The notes beneath the pieces are model-generated. The model saw only the letters and a list, made by a program, of their open reading frames with translations. It was not told the origin of the DNA and made no database searches. A program made the translations under genes and the position numbers. This document shows, piece after piece, positions 36,494-46,215 of a stretch of 64,000 nucleotides of DNA (its first letter is position 1; each line of letters opens with the position of its first letter). Source of the DNA: Prevotella melaninogenica (GTDB taxonomy: Bacteria; Bacteroidota; Bacteroidia; Bacteroidales; Bacteroidaceae); assembly GCF_018127925.1 (NCBI RefSeq), contig NZ_CP072348.1:751501-815500 (forward strand), read 5' to 3'.

Positions 36494-37075
36494 ATGAAGA
36501 AAGTATTTATTATGGCTATTGCTGTAGCAGCAATGACCTTCGCAAGTTGTAACAACGGTAAGACTAATGCTCCTAAGGCTAATGCAGACTCAGACACAAC
36601 AGAGTCAGTTGCAACTGATTCAGCAACAACTGCAGCAGCTCCAGCCTCAGCAGATCAGCTCATCGAGCAACTCAACGATAAAGTAAAGGCTAAGGACGAT
36701 AAGGGTGTAGCTGCCTTGCTTACAGTAGCACAGACCAAAATGGCTGAATTGGCACAGAAAGATCCAAAAGAGGCACAGGCTTATGTTGCAAAACTTCAGC
36801 AGTGGATGCAGAGTAACTCTGAGAATATTAAGGCTGCCTTGAAGTCTTCTGGTAATGAAGCTGCCGCTAACGCAGTAGGTGCTGCTATCGACGCTGCATC
36901 AAAGGCTGACCCAAAGGCTATTACTGAAGGCATGTCAAAGGCTAAGGAAGCTATGCAATCAGCATCACCTGAGCAGGTAGAAGCTGCTAAGAAGGCTGCC
37001 AAGGAAGCTGCAGAAAAGATGCAGGGCAAGACTGGCGAGGCTGCACAGAAGGCAATGAAAGACTTAGGTCTTTAA
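36494..37075 (+). CDS. Alanine/lysine-rich helical lipoprotein
   Basis: 193 residues with a lipobox (MTFASC, Cys 19). The mature protein starts with a Thr/Ala/Asp-rich linker and then is almost wholly amphipathic helix (AAKKAAKEAAEKMQGK and similar heptads). It is a surface or periplasmic lipoprotein of unknown function. A stem-loop follows the stop. Confidence 0.75.
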   Translation: MKKVFIMAIAVAAMTFASCNNGKTNAPKANADSDTTESVATDSATTAAAPASADQLIEQLNDKVKAKDDKGVAALLTVAQTKMAELAQKDPKEAQAYVAKLQQWMQSNSENIKAALKSSGNEAAANAVGAAIDAASKADPKAITEGMSKAKEAMQSASPEQVEAAKKAAKEAAEKMQGKTGEAAQKAMKDLGL

Positions 37076-37085
37076 TATCACCTAC

Positions 37086-37116
37086 CCCACTTCCTTCACA
37101 GCTTGAAGGAAGTGGG
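37086..37116. terminator. Hairpin after the lipoprotein gene
   Basis: 12-bp stem (37086-37097 with 37105-37116) with a 7-nt loop, just downstream of the lipoprotein stop. The T-run is weak. Confidence 0.7.
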
Positions 37117-37194
37117 AGATTATTCAAGCCGATACGATAAAGAAATCATCCAAGAGAAACACACTATCTCAAATAGTTTTCGTATCTTCGCACT

Positions 37195-37764
37195 ATGATT
37201 AAGATTGAAGATGCACAAAAGAAGCAGGCTACAGTAATAGCCCGTTTGATTATGGAGGCTATGAACCACGAGTGTTGTCAGTGGTTTGCAGGTCCTAACC
37301 ACACCTTAGAAGACTTTCATCTGCTAATGACAAGATTAGTGGAACGTGAAGACTCGCAATACTCCTATCTTAATACACTTGTAGCAATAACAGAAACAAA
37401 TAAGATTGTTGGTATCTGCGTAAGCTATGACGGAGCTAAACTTAGAGAGCTAAGAAAGGCTTTCATTGAAGGAGCTTTGGAGGCTTTCGATTGTGACTTT
37501 TCTGATATGGAGGACGAGACAACAGCTGGTGAACTATATATTGACTCACTTTGTGTTGACAATTCTTTCCGTGGACGAGGGCTTGCTAAGCAGCTACTTA
37601 AAGCTACAATAGAGAAAGGAAGAAAGATGAACCTCCCTACTGGATTACTTGTTGACACAGGAAACCCTCAGGCAGAACGACTTTATCACCATGTAGGATT
37701 CGTATATATGGGTGATAATCAATGGGGCGGTCATAAGATGAAGCACCTACAAAAGCCATTATAA
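37195..37764 (+). CDS. GNAT-family N-acetyltransferase
   Basis: 189 residues. GNAT pattern LYIDSLCVDNSFRGRGLAKQLL with the acetyl-CoA pyrophosphate loop (RGRGLA) and the C-terminal ERLYHHVGF. The substrate amine is not readable. A -7-like TATCTTCG sits a few nt before the ATG. Confidence 0.85.
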   Translation: MIKIEDAQKKQATVIARLIMEAMNHECCQWFAGPNHTLEDFHLLMTRLVEREDSQYSYLNTLVAITETNKIVGICVSYDGAKLRELRKAFIEGALEAFDCDFSDMEDETTAGELYIDSLCVDNSFRGRGLAKQLLKATIEKGRKMNLPTGLLVDTGNPQAERLYHHVGFVYMGDNQWGGHKMKHLQKPL

Positions 37765-37844
37765 AATCACATTTCAACAGGTGATAAGCATTATGCTGTA
37801 AGTAGAAAAGTACATCTTTATTTGCCTATCTCTCCCCTTTGTCG

Positions 37845-37852
37845 TATCTTTG
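37845..37852 (+). promoter_or_regulatory. Promoter of the cobalamin-uptake operon
   Basis: TATCTTTG -7 box with TTG (37822-37824) exactly 20 nt upstream. The riboswitch begins directly after it. Confidence 0.8.
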
Positions 37853-37859
37853 CATATGC

Positions 37860-38030
37860 AATAGGTTCATTACTATCATGATTAAAAAGGGAAAGCGGTG
37901 TAATTCCGCTACTGTCCCGCAGCTGTAAGTTGTCTCTCATTGGTAAGCTGATACCACTGGTGAATATAAAACCGGGAAGGTGCTTACCTACATTGGATAA
38001 CAAGTCAGAAGACCTGCCATTGCAAGTCAT
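37860..38030 (+). ncRNA. Cobalamin riboswitch
   Basis: Conserved elements appear in order: aaagggaaa, gcggtgtaattccgctactgtcccgcagctgt (shown in part: ggtgtaattccgc) and the B12 box aagtcagaagacctgcc (38002-38018). These are typical of the cobalamin aptamer, which represses the downstream uptake genes when adenosylcobalamin binds. The boundaries are approximate. Whether it acts on translation or transcription cannot be read with certainty. Confidence 0.92.
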
Positions 38031-38083
38031 TGCATCCCTCGAGGAAGGGCACTGCATAGAACCATTTGATTACAGAAAGAGAT

Positions 38084-40063
38084 ATGAGGCAGTTGGCTTC
38101 TTTCTTACTTTTATTGTGCCCACTCGGTGCGATAGCACAGACTATTGAATCTGACACAACACAAACCATAGATGAGCTTGTGGTCAATGGCTTTCGCATT
38201 TCTGGAAATGTATTGGCAAGTTCGCCAGTACAGACACTTTCACATGCTGATATGGAACGACTTGGCATCCACGATATGGGCGATGCCTTGAAACGATTTG
38301 CAGGTGTACAAGTGAAAGACTATGGTGGTGTAGGCGGTATGAAGACGGTCAACATCCGTGGTCTTGGAGCTGGTCATACGGGAGTCGTTTATGATGGTGT
38401 TCAGGTAGGTGACTGTCAAAGCGGACAAGTAGACCTATCTCGCTTTACCCTCGATAATATCTCACTCATCAGTCTTCAAATTGGTCAAGACGACAATATT
38501 TATCAGAGTGCAAAGTCATATGCTTCTGCGGGAATGATTAATATTAGTACACTGCAAGGCTATACAGACCGTAATGGTCAATCAACAAGAAAGAAGACTC
38601 AGCTCGCGGCAACCATCCGAACAGGTAGTTATGGTCTATTCTCACCTTCCCTACTCTTCCACCAGCAGTTTTCACGCCTTGGTATTGGGGCATACGGAAG
38701 CTATGAAAGGGCTGATGGCGTTTACGCTTTCAAATTGAAAAATGGTGTTAAGACTATCAATGAACGACGTAACAATAGTGACATTGAGACTTGGAGAGGA
38801 GAAATTAACCTTGATTATCAACTCAATGATAATCAAATACTGAAGTGGAAGACATACGGTTTCACCTCTCATCGAGGCTTACCGGGTGCTGTCATCTATG
38901 ATAACACCTACTCTGCTGAGCGATTAGTAGACAAAAATGTCTTCACACAACTATTCTATGAAAACCAATTTAGCCAGCGTATCAAGTTGAAAGCAGCTGC
39001 TAAATGGAATTATTCATGGTCACGCTATTCGGATATACCTGCCAGTGGATATAAAGAAGATACCTACCGACAGAACGAGACTTACCTTACAGCGACTCTG
39101 TGGACAAATCCTTTGCAGGGATTAAACCTTTCCTTCGCACAGGATTATGCGCATAACCATCTATCCATGACGCTTCCGAAAGCTGCCAACCCTACCCGCA
39201 ACTCGCTGTGGACAGCTTTAGCAGCTAACTATCAGATAGGCGCATTCAGTGTCAATGCATCTCTTCTTGCAACGAACATCTATGAAAGTGTAAAGCAAGG
39301 GAACGCTTCAAACGGATTTCACAGACTGTCGCCTGCCTTTAGTATGCAGTGGCGTTGTCTGCAAGACTTCCGCCTCCGCTTTGGATATAAGGACATCTTC
39401 CGTACTCCAACACTCAATGAACTTTATTATACAGGTATCGGCAACCGCCATCTAAACCCTGAGAAATCACGCATGTGGAACCTTGGTGCCACTTACTCGC
39501 ACACCTTTAATCGTACACTCCAGCTTTCCTTGACCGCTGATGGGTATTTCGGCAATGTCACCGATAAGATTATTGCGGTACCAAAGATGTTCTATTGGCA
39601 GATGATGAACGCTGGGAAGGTGCGCCAATTAGGGCTGGATGTATCAGCAAACATAGAGAAGAGATGGGGTAATGATTGGTCCGTGAGTGCGACTGGCAGC
39701 TATAGTTACCTAAGTGCAACCGATAGGACTGATCTTTCGGAGCTATCCTATGGAGACCAAATAGCTTATACACCTCACCATTCAGGCTCTGCAAACATAT
39801 TGATACACTCCCCTTGGCTAGATTTCGGATACAATGTCCTCCTTATGGGAGAACGATATACCTTAGGATATAACATTCCACATAACCGTATGTCAGGCTT
39901 TACCGACCATAGCATCACACTCTCTCGGGAGTTCAACATCAATAAGCAGCAATTACGAGTACAGTTTGATGTCCGCAATCTTGGCAACAAGAATTATGAG
40001 GTTGTTCGCTTCTATCCAATGCCAGGTACCAACTGGCGCCTGTCTGTAAGCTGGGAACTTTGA
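38084..40063 (+). CDS. btuB: TonB-dependent cobalamin receptor, BtuB-like
   Basis: 659 residues from ATG 38084 (MRQLASFLLLLCPLGAIAQ), with a signal peptide. The upstream in-frame start at 38066 lies outside the normal leader. It has a plug domain (IDELVVNGFRISGNVLASSP, GVQVKDYGGVGGMKTVNIRG) and a beta barrel ending in an aromatic-terminated strand (WRLSVSWEL). Substrate assignment rests on the cobalamin riboswitch directly upstream and the BtuG-like lipoprotein downstream. It acts in the outer membrane, energised by TonB. Confidence 0.85.
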   Translation: MRQLASFLLLLCPLGAIAQTIESDTTQTIDELVVNGFRISGNVLASSPVQTLSHADMERLGIHDMGDALKRFAGVQVKDYGGVGGMKTVNIRGLGAGHTGVVYDGVQVGDCQSGQVDLSRFTLDNISLISLQIGQDDNIYQSAKSYASAGMINISTLQGYTDRNGQSTRKKTQLAATIRTGSYGLFSPSLLFHQQFSRLGIGAYGSYERADGVYAFKLKNGVKTINERRNNSDIETWRGEINLDYQLNDNQILKWKTYGFTSHRGLPGAVIYDNTYSAERLVDKNVFTQLFYENQFSQRIKLKAAAKWNYSWSRYSDIPASGYKEDTYRQNETYLTATLWTNPLQGLNLSFAQDYAHNHLSMTLPKAANPTRNSLWTALAANYQIGAFSVNASLLATNIYESVKQGNASNGFHRLSPAFSMQWRCLQDFRLRFGYKDIFRTPTLNELYYTGIGNRHLNPEKSRMWNLGATYSHTFNRTLQLSLTADGYFGNVTDKIIAVPKMFYWQMMNAGKVRQLGLDVSANIEKRWGNDWSVSATGSYSYLSATDRTDLSELSYGDQIAYTPHHSGSANILIHSPWLDFGYNVLLMGERYTLGYNIPHNRMSGFTDHSITLSREFNINKQQLRVQFDVRNLGNKNYEVVRFYPMPGTNWRLSVSWEL

Positions 40064-40102
40064 GTAAAGAACGATTAAGTAAAACCAATTATAAACAAAA
40101 CA

Positions 40103-41188
40103 ATGAAGACAATGAAAAAGAATCTACTTGCGTTAGGCATTATCCTCATGTCTGCGCTCACATTCACTGCTTGTAGTGATGACAATGGCTATGATGATGG
40201 TGTCCAGCCAAGCCTGTCAAGTACTAACACCTACATTCCTTGTGCTGGTAATTACATGAAGAATGACGGCACCGTAGGTCTGCTTGACTATAATACGGGG
40301 AATCGTCCTAATGCACCATTCCTTTATTATGACGCATATCAGGCACAGAATGGTACAGGGATTGGCGATGCACAAGACCTTATCATCGTTGGTAACAAGA
40401 TTATCGTTACAAGTACTAGTTCGTCAAAGCTTGAAATTCTTAACCGCTTAGGGAAATTAGAGCACAGAGTGAAACTCCATAACACACAACCAAGATTCTT
40501 GGCTACAGATGGTAAGTACGTCTATTTCTCTGCTTATACGGGTAAAGTATATAAAGTAAATCCCAATGACTATAAGAAAACCATTATCGATTCAGTTATC
40601 GTTGGCTCACATCCAGAGGCTCTATCTGTGGCTAATGGCAAGCTTTATGTCAATATGAGTGACTATAACTATGATGGAACAGGAAAGTCAGTATCAGTAG
40701 TCGACCTCAATACCTTTAAGAAGATAAAGGAACTTCAAGTTGCTTTGAATCCCTACGACCAGAGCATTGCTGTCGGTGATAAGGTTTACTTCGCATCTTC
40801 ATTCCATGGGGAGGATGCTGCTGTGCAAGTCATTGATGCCAAGACTGACCAAGTCACAACGCTATGCAAAGCCAACATCTTTGGTTATGACAAGACAAAG
40901 AACAGATTGATCTGCTTCTCTACCCAATACGACTACACACTTAAACGTTTTGTGGTAAACAAAGCTTTTACTTATGACATAGCAACAAAGGAGCAGAAAG
41001 AATTAAACCTAGAAGGTCTTATTTCCCCATCACAGGTTAGCGTAGACAGTAAAGGTTACATCTACGTTATTGACACTCCCAAGTATTCAGAACCAAGTAG
41101 AGTGTTCTATTATAGCCCTGAAGGTAAGCTGATTCAAGGTCCTATCCTTGTAGGATATGATGCACACAAGATTAAATTTGCTAATTAA
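40103..41188 (+). CDS. BtuG-like surface lipoprotein (beta-propeller)
   Basis: 361 residues with a lipobox (LTFTAC, Cys 24). Repeated beta-propeller-type blades (ALSVANGKLYVNMSD; QSIAVGDKVYFASSF; QVSVDSKGYIYVID) as in BtuG and YncE-like proteins. In Bacteroides, BtuG caps BtuB and captures cobalamin with very high affinity at the cell surface. The gene lies 39 nt after the receptor in the same riboswitch-controlled operon. Confidence 0.75.
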   Translation: MKTMKKNLLALGIILMSALTFTACSDDNGYDDGVQPSLSSTNTYIPCAGNYMKNDGTVGLLDYNTGNRPNAPFLYYDAYQAQNGTGIGDAQDLIIVGNKIIVTSTSSSKLEILNRLGKLEHRVKLHNTQPRFLATDGKYVYFSAYTGKVYKVNPNDYKKTIIDSVIVGSHPEALSVANGKLYVNMSDYNYDGTGKSVSVVDLNTFKKIKELQVALNPYDQSIAVGDKVYFASSFHGEDAAVQVIDAKTDQVTTLCKANIFGYDKTKNRLICFSTQYDYTLKRFVVNKAFTYDIATKEQKELNLEGLISPSQVSVDSKGYIYVIDTPKYSEPSRVFYYSPEGKLIQGPILVGYDAHKIKFAN

Positions 41189-41246
41189 ACAACCCTACAC
41201 TTTCTTAGCAAATCCTTTTCTCATCCCCTGCAAACAGTACTATTTA

Positions 41247-41292
41247 CTCCCCTCTCCATCTCGGAGAGGGGTTGGGGGTGAGGCTTTTTTTT
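41247..41292 (+). terminator. Terminator / GGAGAGGGG element after the cobalamin operon
   Basis: Stem cccctctcc / ggagagggg (41249-41257, 41263-41271) followed by ttgggggtgagg and eight T residues. It is the same dispersed element as at 9222-9259 and probably also terminates the operon. Confidence 0.7.
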
Positions 41293-41302
41293 CTTCTTTT
41301 CC

Positions 41303-41333
41303 TTGCCCATTCCATTTAATCTTATTACCTTTG
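41303..41333 (+). promoter_or_regulatory. Promoter of leader copy 3
   Basis: TACCTTTG -7 box (41326-41333) with TTG (41303-41305) 20 nt upstream. The downstream sequence cgcccgttgagtgagaatta is identical to copy 1. Confidence 0.85.
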
Positions 41334-41364
41334 CGCCCGTTGAGTGAGAATTAACTTATTAATA

Positions 41365-41739
<375 letters not shown>

Positions 41740-41783
41740 AACAATGGATACATTAACTCTGTATCCTTTAACTTTAAAACAAA

Positions 41784-41990
41784 ATGATAGCAACAGAAAG
41801 AAAGATTTATCTAAAGCCTCAATGCAACATCATTTGCACGGAGACAGAAGCCCTGTTAGGCACTGCCAGTGGTAATGCTGGAAAGATTCAGTCAGGAACG
41901 GTAACGGGCGATGCAAAGCGTAACTTCTTTAACGAAGAAGAAGACGAAGACCAGGAAGGATTTTCTTGGGACAATACAGAAAAGGACTAA
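41784..41990 (+). CDS. Small cysteine-containing, acidic-tailed protein, copy 3
   Basis: 68 residues starting MIATERKIYLKPQC. It has the Tyr-Leu-x-Pro-Gln-Cys pattern of its two relatives and an acidic tail with NNEEEDEDQ-type stretches (EEDEDQEGFSWDNTEKD). It precedes the fimbrillin-like gene by 24 nt. Unknown function. Confidence 0.65.
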   Translation: MIATERKIYLKPQCNIICTETEALLGTASGNAGKIQSGTVTGDAKRNFFNEEEDEDQEGFSWDNTEKD

Positions 41991-42014
41991 AGATTATAAG
42001 AAAGGAAAACTAAA

Positions 42015-43640
42015 ATGAATAAGTTTATGAAGAGAACAACTATAGGTTCAGTAATGCGAGGTATGTGTTATGGTTTCGCAGCCTTATTGTTTACTGCTAG
42101 CTGTGCGAATGACGACGTTGCACAAGAGAACAAGCAAAAGAAAGATAATATCCCTGCTGGTACAACCGTCTTTACAGGTACTTCTCAAACGGAAGTCACA
42201 ACACGTACAGCCATTCTTAATCATACAAAGGGTTCAGATGCTTCTGTGAATTGGAGCAGCACAGACAAGATATGGGTAAAGGACGATGGAGGAAACTGGC
42301 AGCAGAGTGGAGCTGTAACATTCCCCTTTGCTACTAATAAGGCACAAGGAATGTTTGCCCTTTCTGGTACTTATACAGGTTCTACACACGATATTCTTTA
42401 CACAAACAAGACTATTTCGGGGACGCAACCACAAGTAGAGATAAAGGCAACACAAGCACAGTCTGCCCCAAACAACTTTGACCATGCAGGTGAATCCGGC
42501 GATTTTGGTATCGCAACAGGTAACAAAGCGGGCAGTAATTACAAATTCACCCTTAATCACAAGGCTGCTTATCTCTGTTTTATCCCTCGATCAAGTAACC
42601 CATACGTAAATCGCAGTAAGTTGATTAAGGTTGAGATTATGAGCGATGACGATATTGCTGGTACTTACAACATAGCTGCCAATGGAGCTCTTACCCTCGC
42701 TTCAGGCGGTTCAAAGACAATCACCGTAACAACTGGTTCGGGCTTTGCAATTGATAACTCTGCTGATGATATGAGCAAGAATGCAACCTATGCAGTCGTT
42801 GCTCCTGGTACACATACTTTCCGCATTCGTTATTGGCTTCGCAATACAACTGACAATCCAGATGGCACAATAGAGGGAACAGTATCAAAGATCGTTACGG
42901 TAAATTGTACGGCAGGTTCAATTCATGATATAACAGCTAATCTTGATCCGCATGATTACGATGGCGACCATTACTCTATGTGGGATGCTCAGCAGCTATA
43001 TTGGTATGGTTACGAATGGACAAAGAACTTGGGATCAGGCGTAGGCCAGCCAACCATTAATAACGGGCTTCCAGGTGCAACAACTTCCAGCAACTACGCC
43101 AAGAGCAACACTGACTCTCGTTGGTTTCACGAGGGCAGCGGTGCATTCCAAGCTACCCATTCATGTGCTACCCTTCCTAATGCCAACGAGATGTCTTGGT
43201 ATTGCATGGCTGGTGATCCTCATTGGGACACAAACGAATTATGGACTACTATGGGTCACATATATAAAGGTGGTATGTGGTTTAAGAAGAAATCTGTTTT
43301 GAAAGCAGAGAATAATTATGATACAGAGAAGTCCTACGATCGTTTAACAGATTTACGTACAACACGGAAGGAGTACAACAATAGTAGTGTCAGCTCAGAT
43401 CTCCCTTCCGCAGCCAACGCAAGCAATTACTTCTACTTGCCCACTTTGGGTTGGTACGACTGTAATAGCATTAGCAACTCTTGTCAGCTGCTCGGCATTG
43501 GTCTCAACGTCGGCTATTGGTCGTCAAGTGCCGATCCTTCAAACAATCTCCAAGCATGCAGTCTGGCATTCAGCAGTGTTGGCGTCGTAGTGCAATTCAA
43601 CAGCCGCTCAGACGGGTTCATTGTTGGGACGTTTGAGTAG
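42015..43640 (+). CDS. Fimbrillin-like surface lipoprotein, copy 3
   Basis: 541 residues with a lipobox (FTASC, Cys 30). The N-terminal fimbrillin-like part has TTRTAILNH and DKIWVKDDGGNW. The C-terminal half (DYDGDHYSMWDAQQLYWYG, LPNANEMSWYC, MWFKKKSVLKAE, FYLPTLGWY, GYWSSS) is clearly paralogous to 9944-11524 and has the C-type-lectin-like layout. The last 60 residues differ strongly between the two paralogues. Exported and lipid-anchored; an adhesin or pilus component is likely. Confidence 0.75.
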   Translation: MNKFMKRTTIGSVMRGMCYGFAALLFTASCANDDVAQENKQKKDNIPAGTTVFTGTSQTEVTTRTAILNHTKGSDASVNWSSTDKIWVKDDGGNWQQSGAVTFPFATNKAQGMFALSGTYTGSTHDILYTNKTISGTQPQVEIKATQAQSAPNNFDHAGESGDFGIATGNKAGSNYKFTLNHKAAYLCFIPRSSNPYVNRSKLIKVEIMSDDDIAGTYNIAANGALTLASGGSKTITVTTGSGFAIDNSADDMSKNATYAVVAPGTHTFRIRYWLRNTTDNPDGTIEGTVSKIVTVNCTAGSIHDITANLDPHDYDGDHYSMWDAQQLYWYGYEWTKNLGSGVGQPTINNGLPGATTSSNYAKSNTDSRWFHEGSGAFQATHSCATLPNANEMSWYCMAGDPHWDTNELWTTMGHIYKGGMWFKKKSVLKAENNYDTEKSYDRLTDLRTTRKEYNNSSVSSDLPSAANASNYFYLPTLGWYDCNSISNSCQLLGIGLNVGYWSSSADPSNNLQACSLAFSSVGVVVQFNSRSDGFIVGTFE

Positions 43641-43820
43641 TCCTTGCGATTGTCTTTTATAGGTGTCGCTATCTAAAAGGCGACACCTAAGATATATTCA
43701 TGAGTGGTTATCTTCTACTCTGTTTGATAAACAATAGTAGATAATTAATGCGAAAAAATATGACAAAAAGGGGTAAAAATAAACCCTTTATAAGTGGCTG
43801 ACAATCAAGGTCTTATAAAT

Positions 43821-43930
43821 AGGGTATCTAAGTATGATACTTAGGGGGTCTAAGTATGATACTCAGGTACCCTAAGTATGATACTTAGGTACCCTCAGTC
43901 CCATACCGAGGGTGGCTCGAATAAGAAAAT
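43821..43930. repeat. 22-bp-period array G (upstream of HU-like gene)
   Basis: Units start at 43821, 43843, 43865, 43887 and 43909. Three carry ctaagtatgatact(t/c)ag, an almost perfect palindrome, and two carry aggtaccct. Confidence 0.85.
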
Positions 43931-43971
43931 AATTTACATATTGTATTTACCAACTTTAAAACATTGAGATT

Positions 43972-44436
43972 ATGGCATTTTTTAAGAAAGTAAAGAAAAA
44001 GTTGACGGGGCTATGGTATCCGGAAGCGATAACCGTTGGAAAGCCCGTAACAACAGATCAAGTGGCTGACCGATTGGCATTGATTTCGACCGTGAGTCGC
44101 GGTGACACGTATGCGGTGTTGAAAGACTTAGGAGTTGTTATGGCTGCTTTTATGGCAGAAGGTCGCACGGTGAAGTTGGAGGGCATAGGTACGTTTTACT
44201 ACACCATCAACGCCGATAAGGGTATTGCAAAGCCTGAAGAGGTGACGGCAAAGCAAATAAAGAATGTCCGTGTGCGTTTTATCCCCGAGACTTCTCGCAC
44301 GCAGAGCAATAAAGTTGCCACTCGCTCGCTGGTTTCTGATAACATTCATTGGGAAGAGTGGAAGGAAAGCCTCACCCCCAACCCCAAGCCGAAAGGAGAG
44401 GGGAGTGAAGAGCATCCTGGACCACAGGTTGGGTAG
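43972..44436 (+). CDS. HU/IHF-like DNA-binding protein, copy 3
   Basis: 154 residues, nearly identical to 9260-9718 over the first 125 residues (MAFFKKVKKKLTGLWYPE, RLALISTVSRGDTYAVL, EGIGTFYYTI). The C-terminal tail ESLTPNPKPKGEGSEE is encoded by a copy of the dispersed GGAGAGGGG-type repeat. A DNA-binding or nucleoid protein of the larger Bacteroidetes type; targets unknown. Confidence 0.8.
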   Translation: MAFFKKVKKKLTGLWYPEAITVGKPVTTDQVADRLALISTVSRGDTYAVLKDLGVVMAAFMAEGRTVKLEGIGTFYYTINADKGIAKPEEVTAKQIKNVRVRFIPETSRTQSNKVATRSLVSDNIHWEEWKESLTPNPKPKGEGSEEHPGPQVG

Positions 44437-44615
44437 GAAAGGAAGCCGCCCCTAAAGAAGCCTCCCCAAGCCTTTCCAAAGGAGGGGGAGTGCCTACGGG
44501 AGCTAGTTAGGATAGGTTTTTCTCAATCTCCATAAATTAAGGACAGACGAGAGCGTCTGTCCTTATTTTGTGGCGTGTTTAGGAGACATCCCCTCCTTTC
44601 GGCTTGGGGAGACCC
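44370..44615. repeat. Cluster of dispersed G/C-rich repeats
   Basis: Contains ccccaagccgaaaggagagg (44380-44403), ctccccaagcctttccaaag (about 44469-44490), its inverted form cccctcctttcggcttgggg (about 44588-44608), and the perfect hairpin aaggacagacg / cgtctgtcctt (44539-44564). The first copy is inside the HU-like gene; the hairpin may end the nhaD transcript. Confidence 0.7.
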
Positions 44616-44653
44616 TAATTTTGAATTATGAAATCTGAATTTAATAGTAACTC

Positions 44654-46039
44654 TTACAACGGAGTTGTGAAGATAAATGTACGGATAACCCAATAAGAGA
44701 GAATACCACAGAGATAACCCAAGAAAGCTATCCACGAAATCTTCTTCATGTACCAACCAAAGGTTATCTTCTCCAATCCCATTACGACAACACCTGCTGC
44801 AGAACCGATGATAAGGATAGAACCACCCACCCCAGCACAATAAGCCAATAGCTGCCAGAAGATACCATCAACAGCCATGTCGCCTGTTGCCTGAACAGGA
44901 TACATACCCATACTACCTGCAACAAGTGGGACGTTGTCAACAATAGACGATAATACTCCAATGATACCCGTCACTGCATAATGATTACCTTGGAAGAAAC
45001 TGTTTAATCCTCCACCGAGTTCGTGTAATACTCCCACTTCTTCAAGACAGGCAACAGCCATCAAAATACCAAGGAAGAAGAGGATTGTTGACATGTCAAT
45101 ACGGCTCAACAGATTGGTGACACGCTTAGAGAAGTCTTCGCTATCGCCCTTAGCACGATGTAGCTTGCGATAAAATATCTCTGTAATCGTCCAAAGAATA
45201 CCCAGGACAAAGAGGATTCCAACGAATGGGGGAAGGTCTGTGAAATAATGGAATACTGGTACGAAACAGAGTCCACCCACACCAATGGCAAAGATTATCT
45301 TGCGTTGTGAGCCATTGAACTCTAATAGTTCAGTATCACAAGAGTGATCGGTCTCTAACATATCACCACCTAACTTGCCCTTTAATAAGAACTGAAGAAC
45401 AAAGGCTGGGATAATCATTGATATAAGAGATGGAATGAAAATCTCGCTTATCACGCCACCAGCTGTTATCATTCCTGCATTCCACAACATGATAGTTGTC
45501 ACATCACCGATTGGTGAGAAAGCACCACCCGAGTTGGCGGCAATGATAACCAATGACGCATAAATCATACGGTCCTTATGGTCTTGAACGAGCTTGCGAA
45601 GAATCATAATCATCACAATACTTGTTGTCAAGTTGTCCAAGATAGCTGAAAGGAAGAATGTCATGAAGGCTATCTTCCATAATAAACTACGCTTTGACTT
45701 AGAACGCATCACGTCTTTAACCCAATTAAAGCCACCATTCTGATCAACAATCTCAACGATTGTCATCGCTCCCATGAGGAAGAAAAGCGTAGTTGCAGTG
45801 TCACCAAGATGCTCGGTTATCAACTTGTTGGCAAATGTAACTAACTGATCACCCACACCCTTAAACTCTGGGTGCATCAGCTGTACAAACGGTGCTGGAT
45901 CAAACATGTAAAGTGTCCAGCAGAAAACAAACATCAATAAGGCAACTGCTGCCTTGTTAACCTTAGTAAGGCTCTCCATTGCAATGAGCGCATAGCCCAG
46001 CACGAAGACTACAATAATCGCAATTGTTAGTGTAGACAT
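44654..46039 (-). CDS. nhaD: Na+/H+ antiporter, NhaD family
   Basis: 461 residues with about 12 hydrophobic segments. It has IAANSGGAFSPIGDVTTIMLW and SAILDNLTTSIVMIMIL, matching the NhaD/ArsB-type ion transporter fold with conserved Asp/Thr in the discontinuous helices. An inner-membrane antiporter exporting Na+ (or Li+) for H+. It stands alone on the minus strand. Confidence 0.88.
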   Translation of the reverse strand: MSTLTIAIIVVFVLGYALIAMESLTKVNKAAVALLMFVFCWTLYMFDPAPFVQLMHPEFKGVGDQLVTFANKLITEHLGDTATTLFFLMGAMTIVEIVDQNGGFNWVKDVMRSKSKRSLLWKIAFMTFFLSAILDNLTTSIVMIMILRKLVQDHKDRMIYASLVIIAANSGGAFSPIGDVTTIMLWNAGMITAGGVISEIFIPSLISMIIPAFVLQFLLKGKLGGDMLETDHSCDTELLEFNGSQRKIIFAIGVGGLCFVPVFHYFTDLPPFVGILFVLGILWTITEIFYRKLHRAKGDSEDFSKRVTNLLSRIDMSTILFFLGILMAVACLEEVGVLHELGGGLNSFFQGNHYAVTGIIGVLSSIVDNVPLVAGSMGMYPVQATGDMAVDGIFWQLLAYCAGVGGSILIIGSAAGVVVMGLEKITFGWYMKKISWIAFLGYLCGILSYWVIRTFIFTTPL

Positions 46040-46155
46040 AAATGATTATAATTTCTAATATTTTATTAGTGTACAAAGATACGCAAAAGATATGAGTTGC
46101 CTATAAAGAATTGAAATTAATTCTAAGAAAGATAGACTTATTTGGCAAATTGTAG

Positions 46156-46163
46156 TATATTTG
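46156..46163 (+). promoter_or_regulatory. Promoter of the Nudix gene
   Basis: TATATTTG -7 box 52 nt before the ATG at 46216. Confidence 0.6.
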
Positions 46164-46215
46164 CAAATAAAGCAAGAAATAAGAGGTCGAAAATAACCGA
46201 ACGATAGATAAAATT

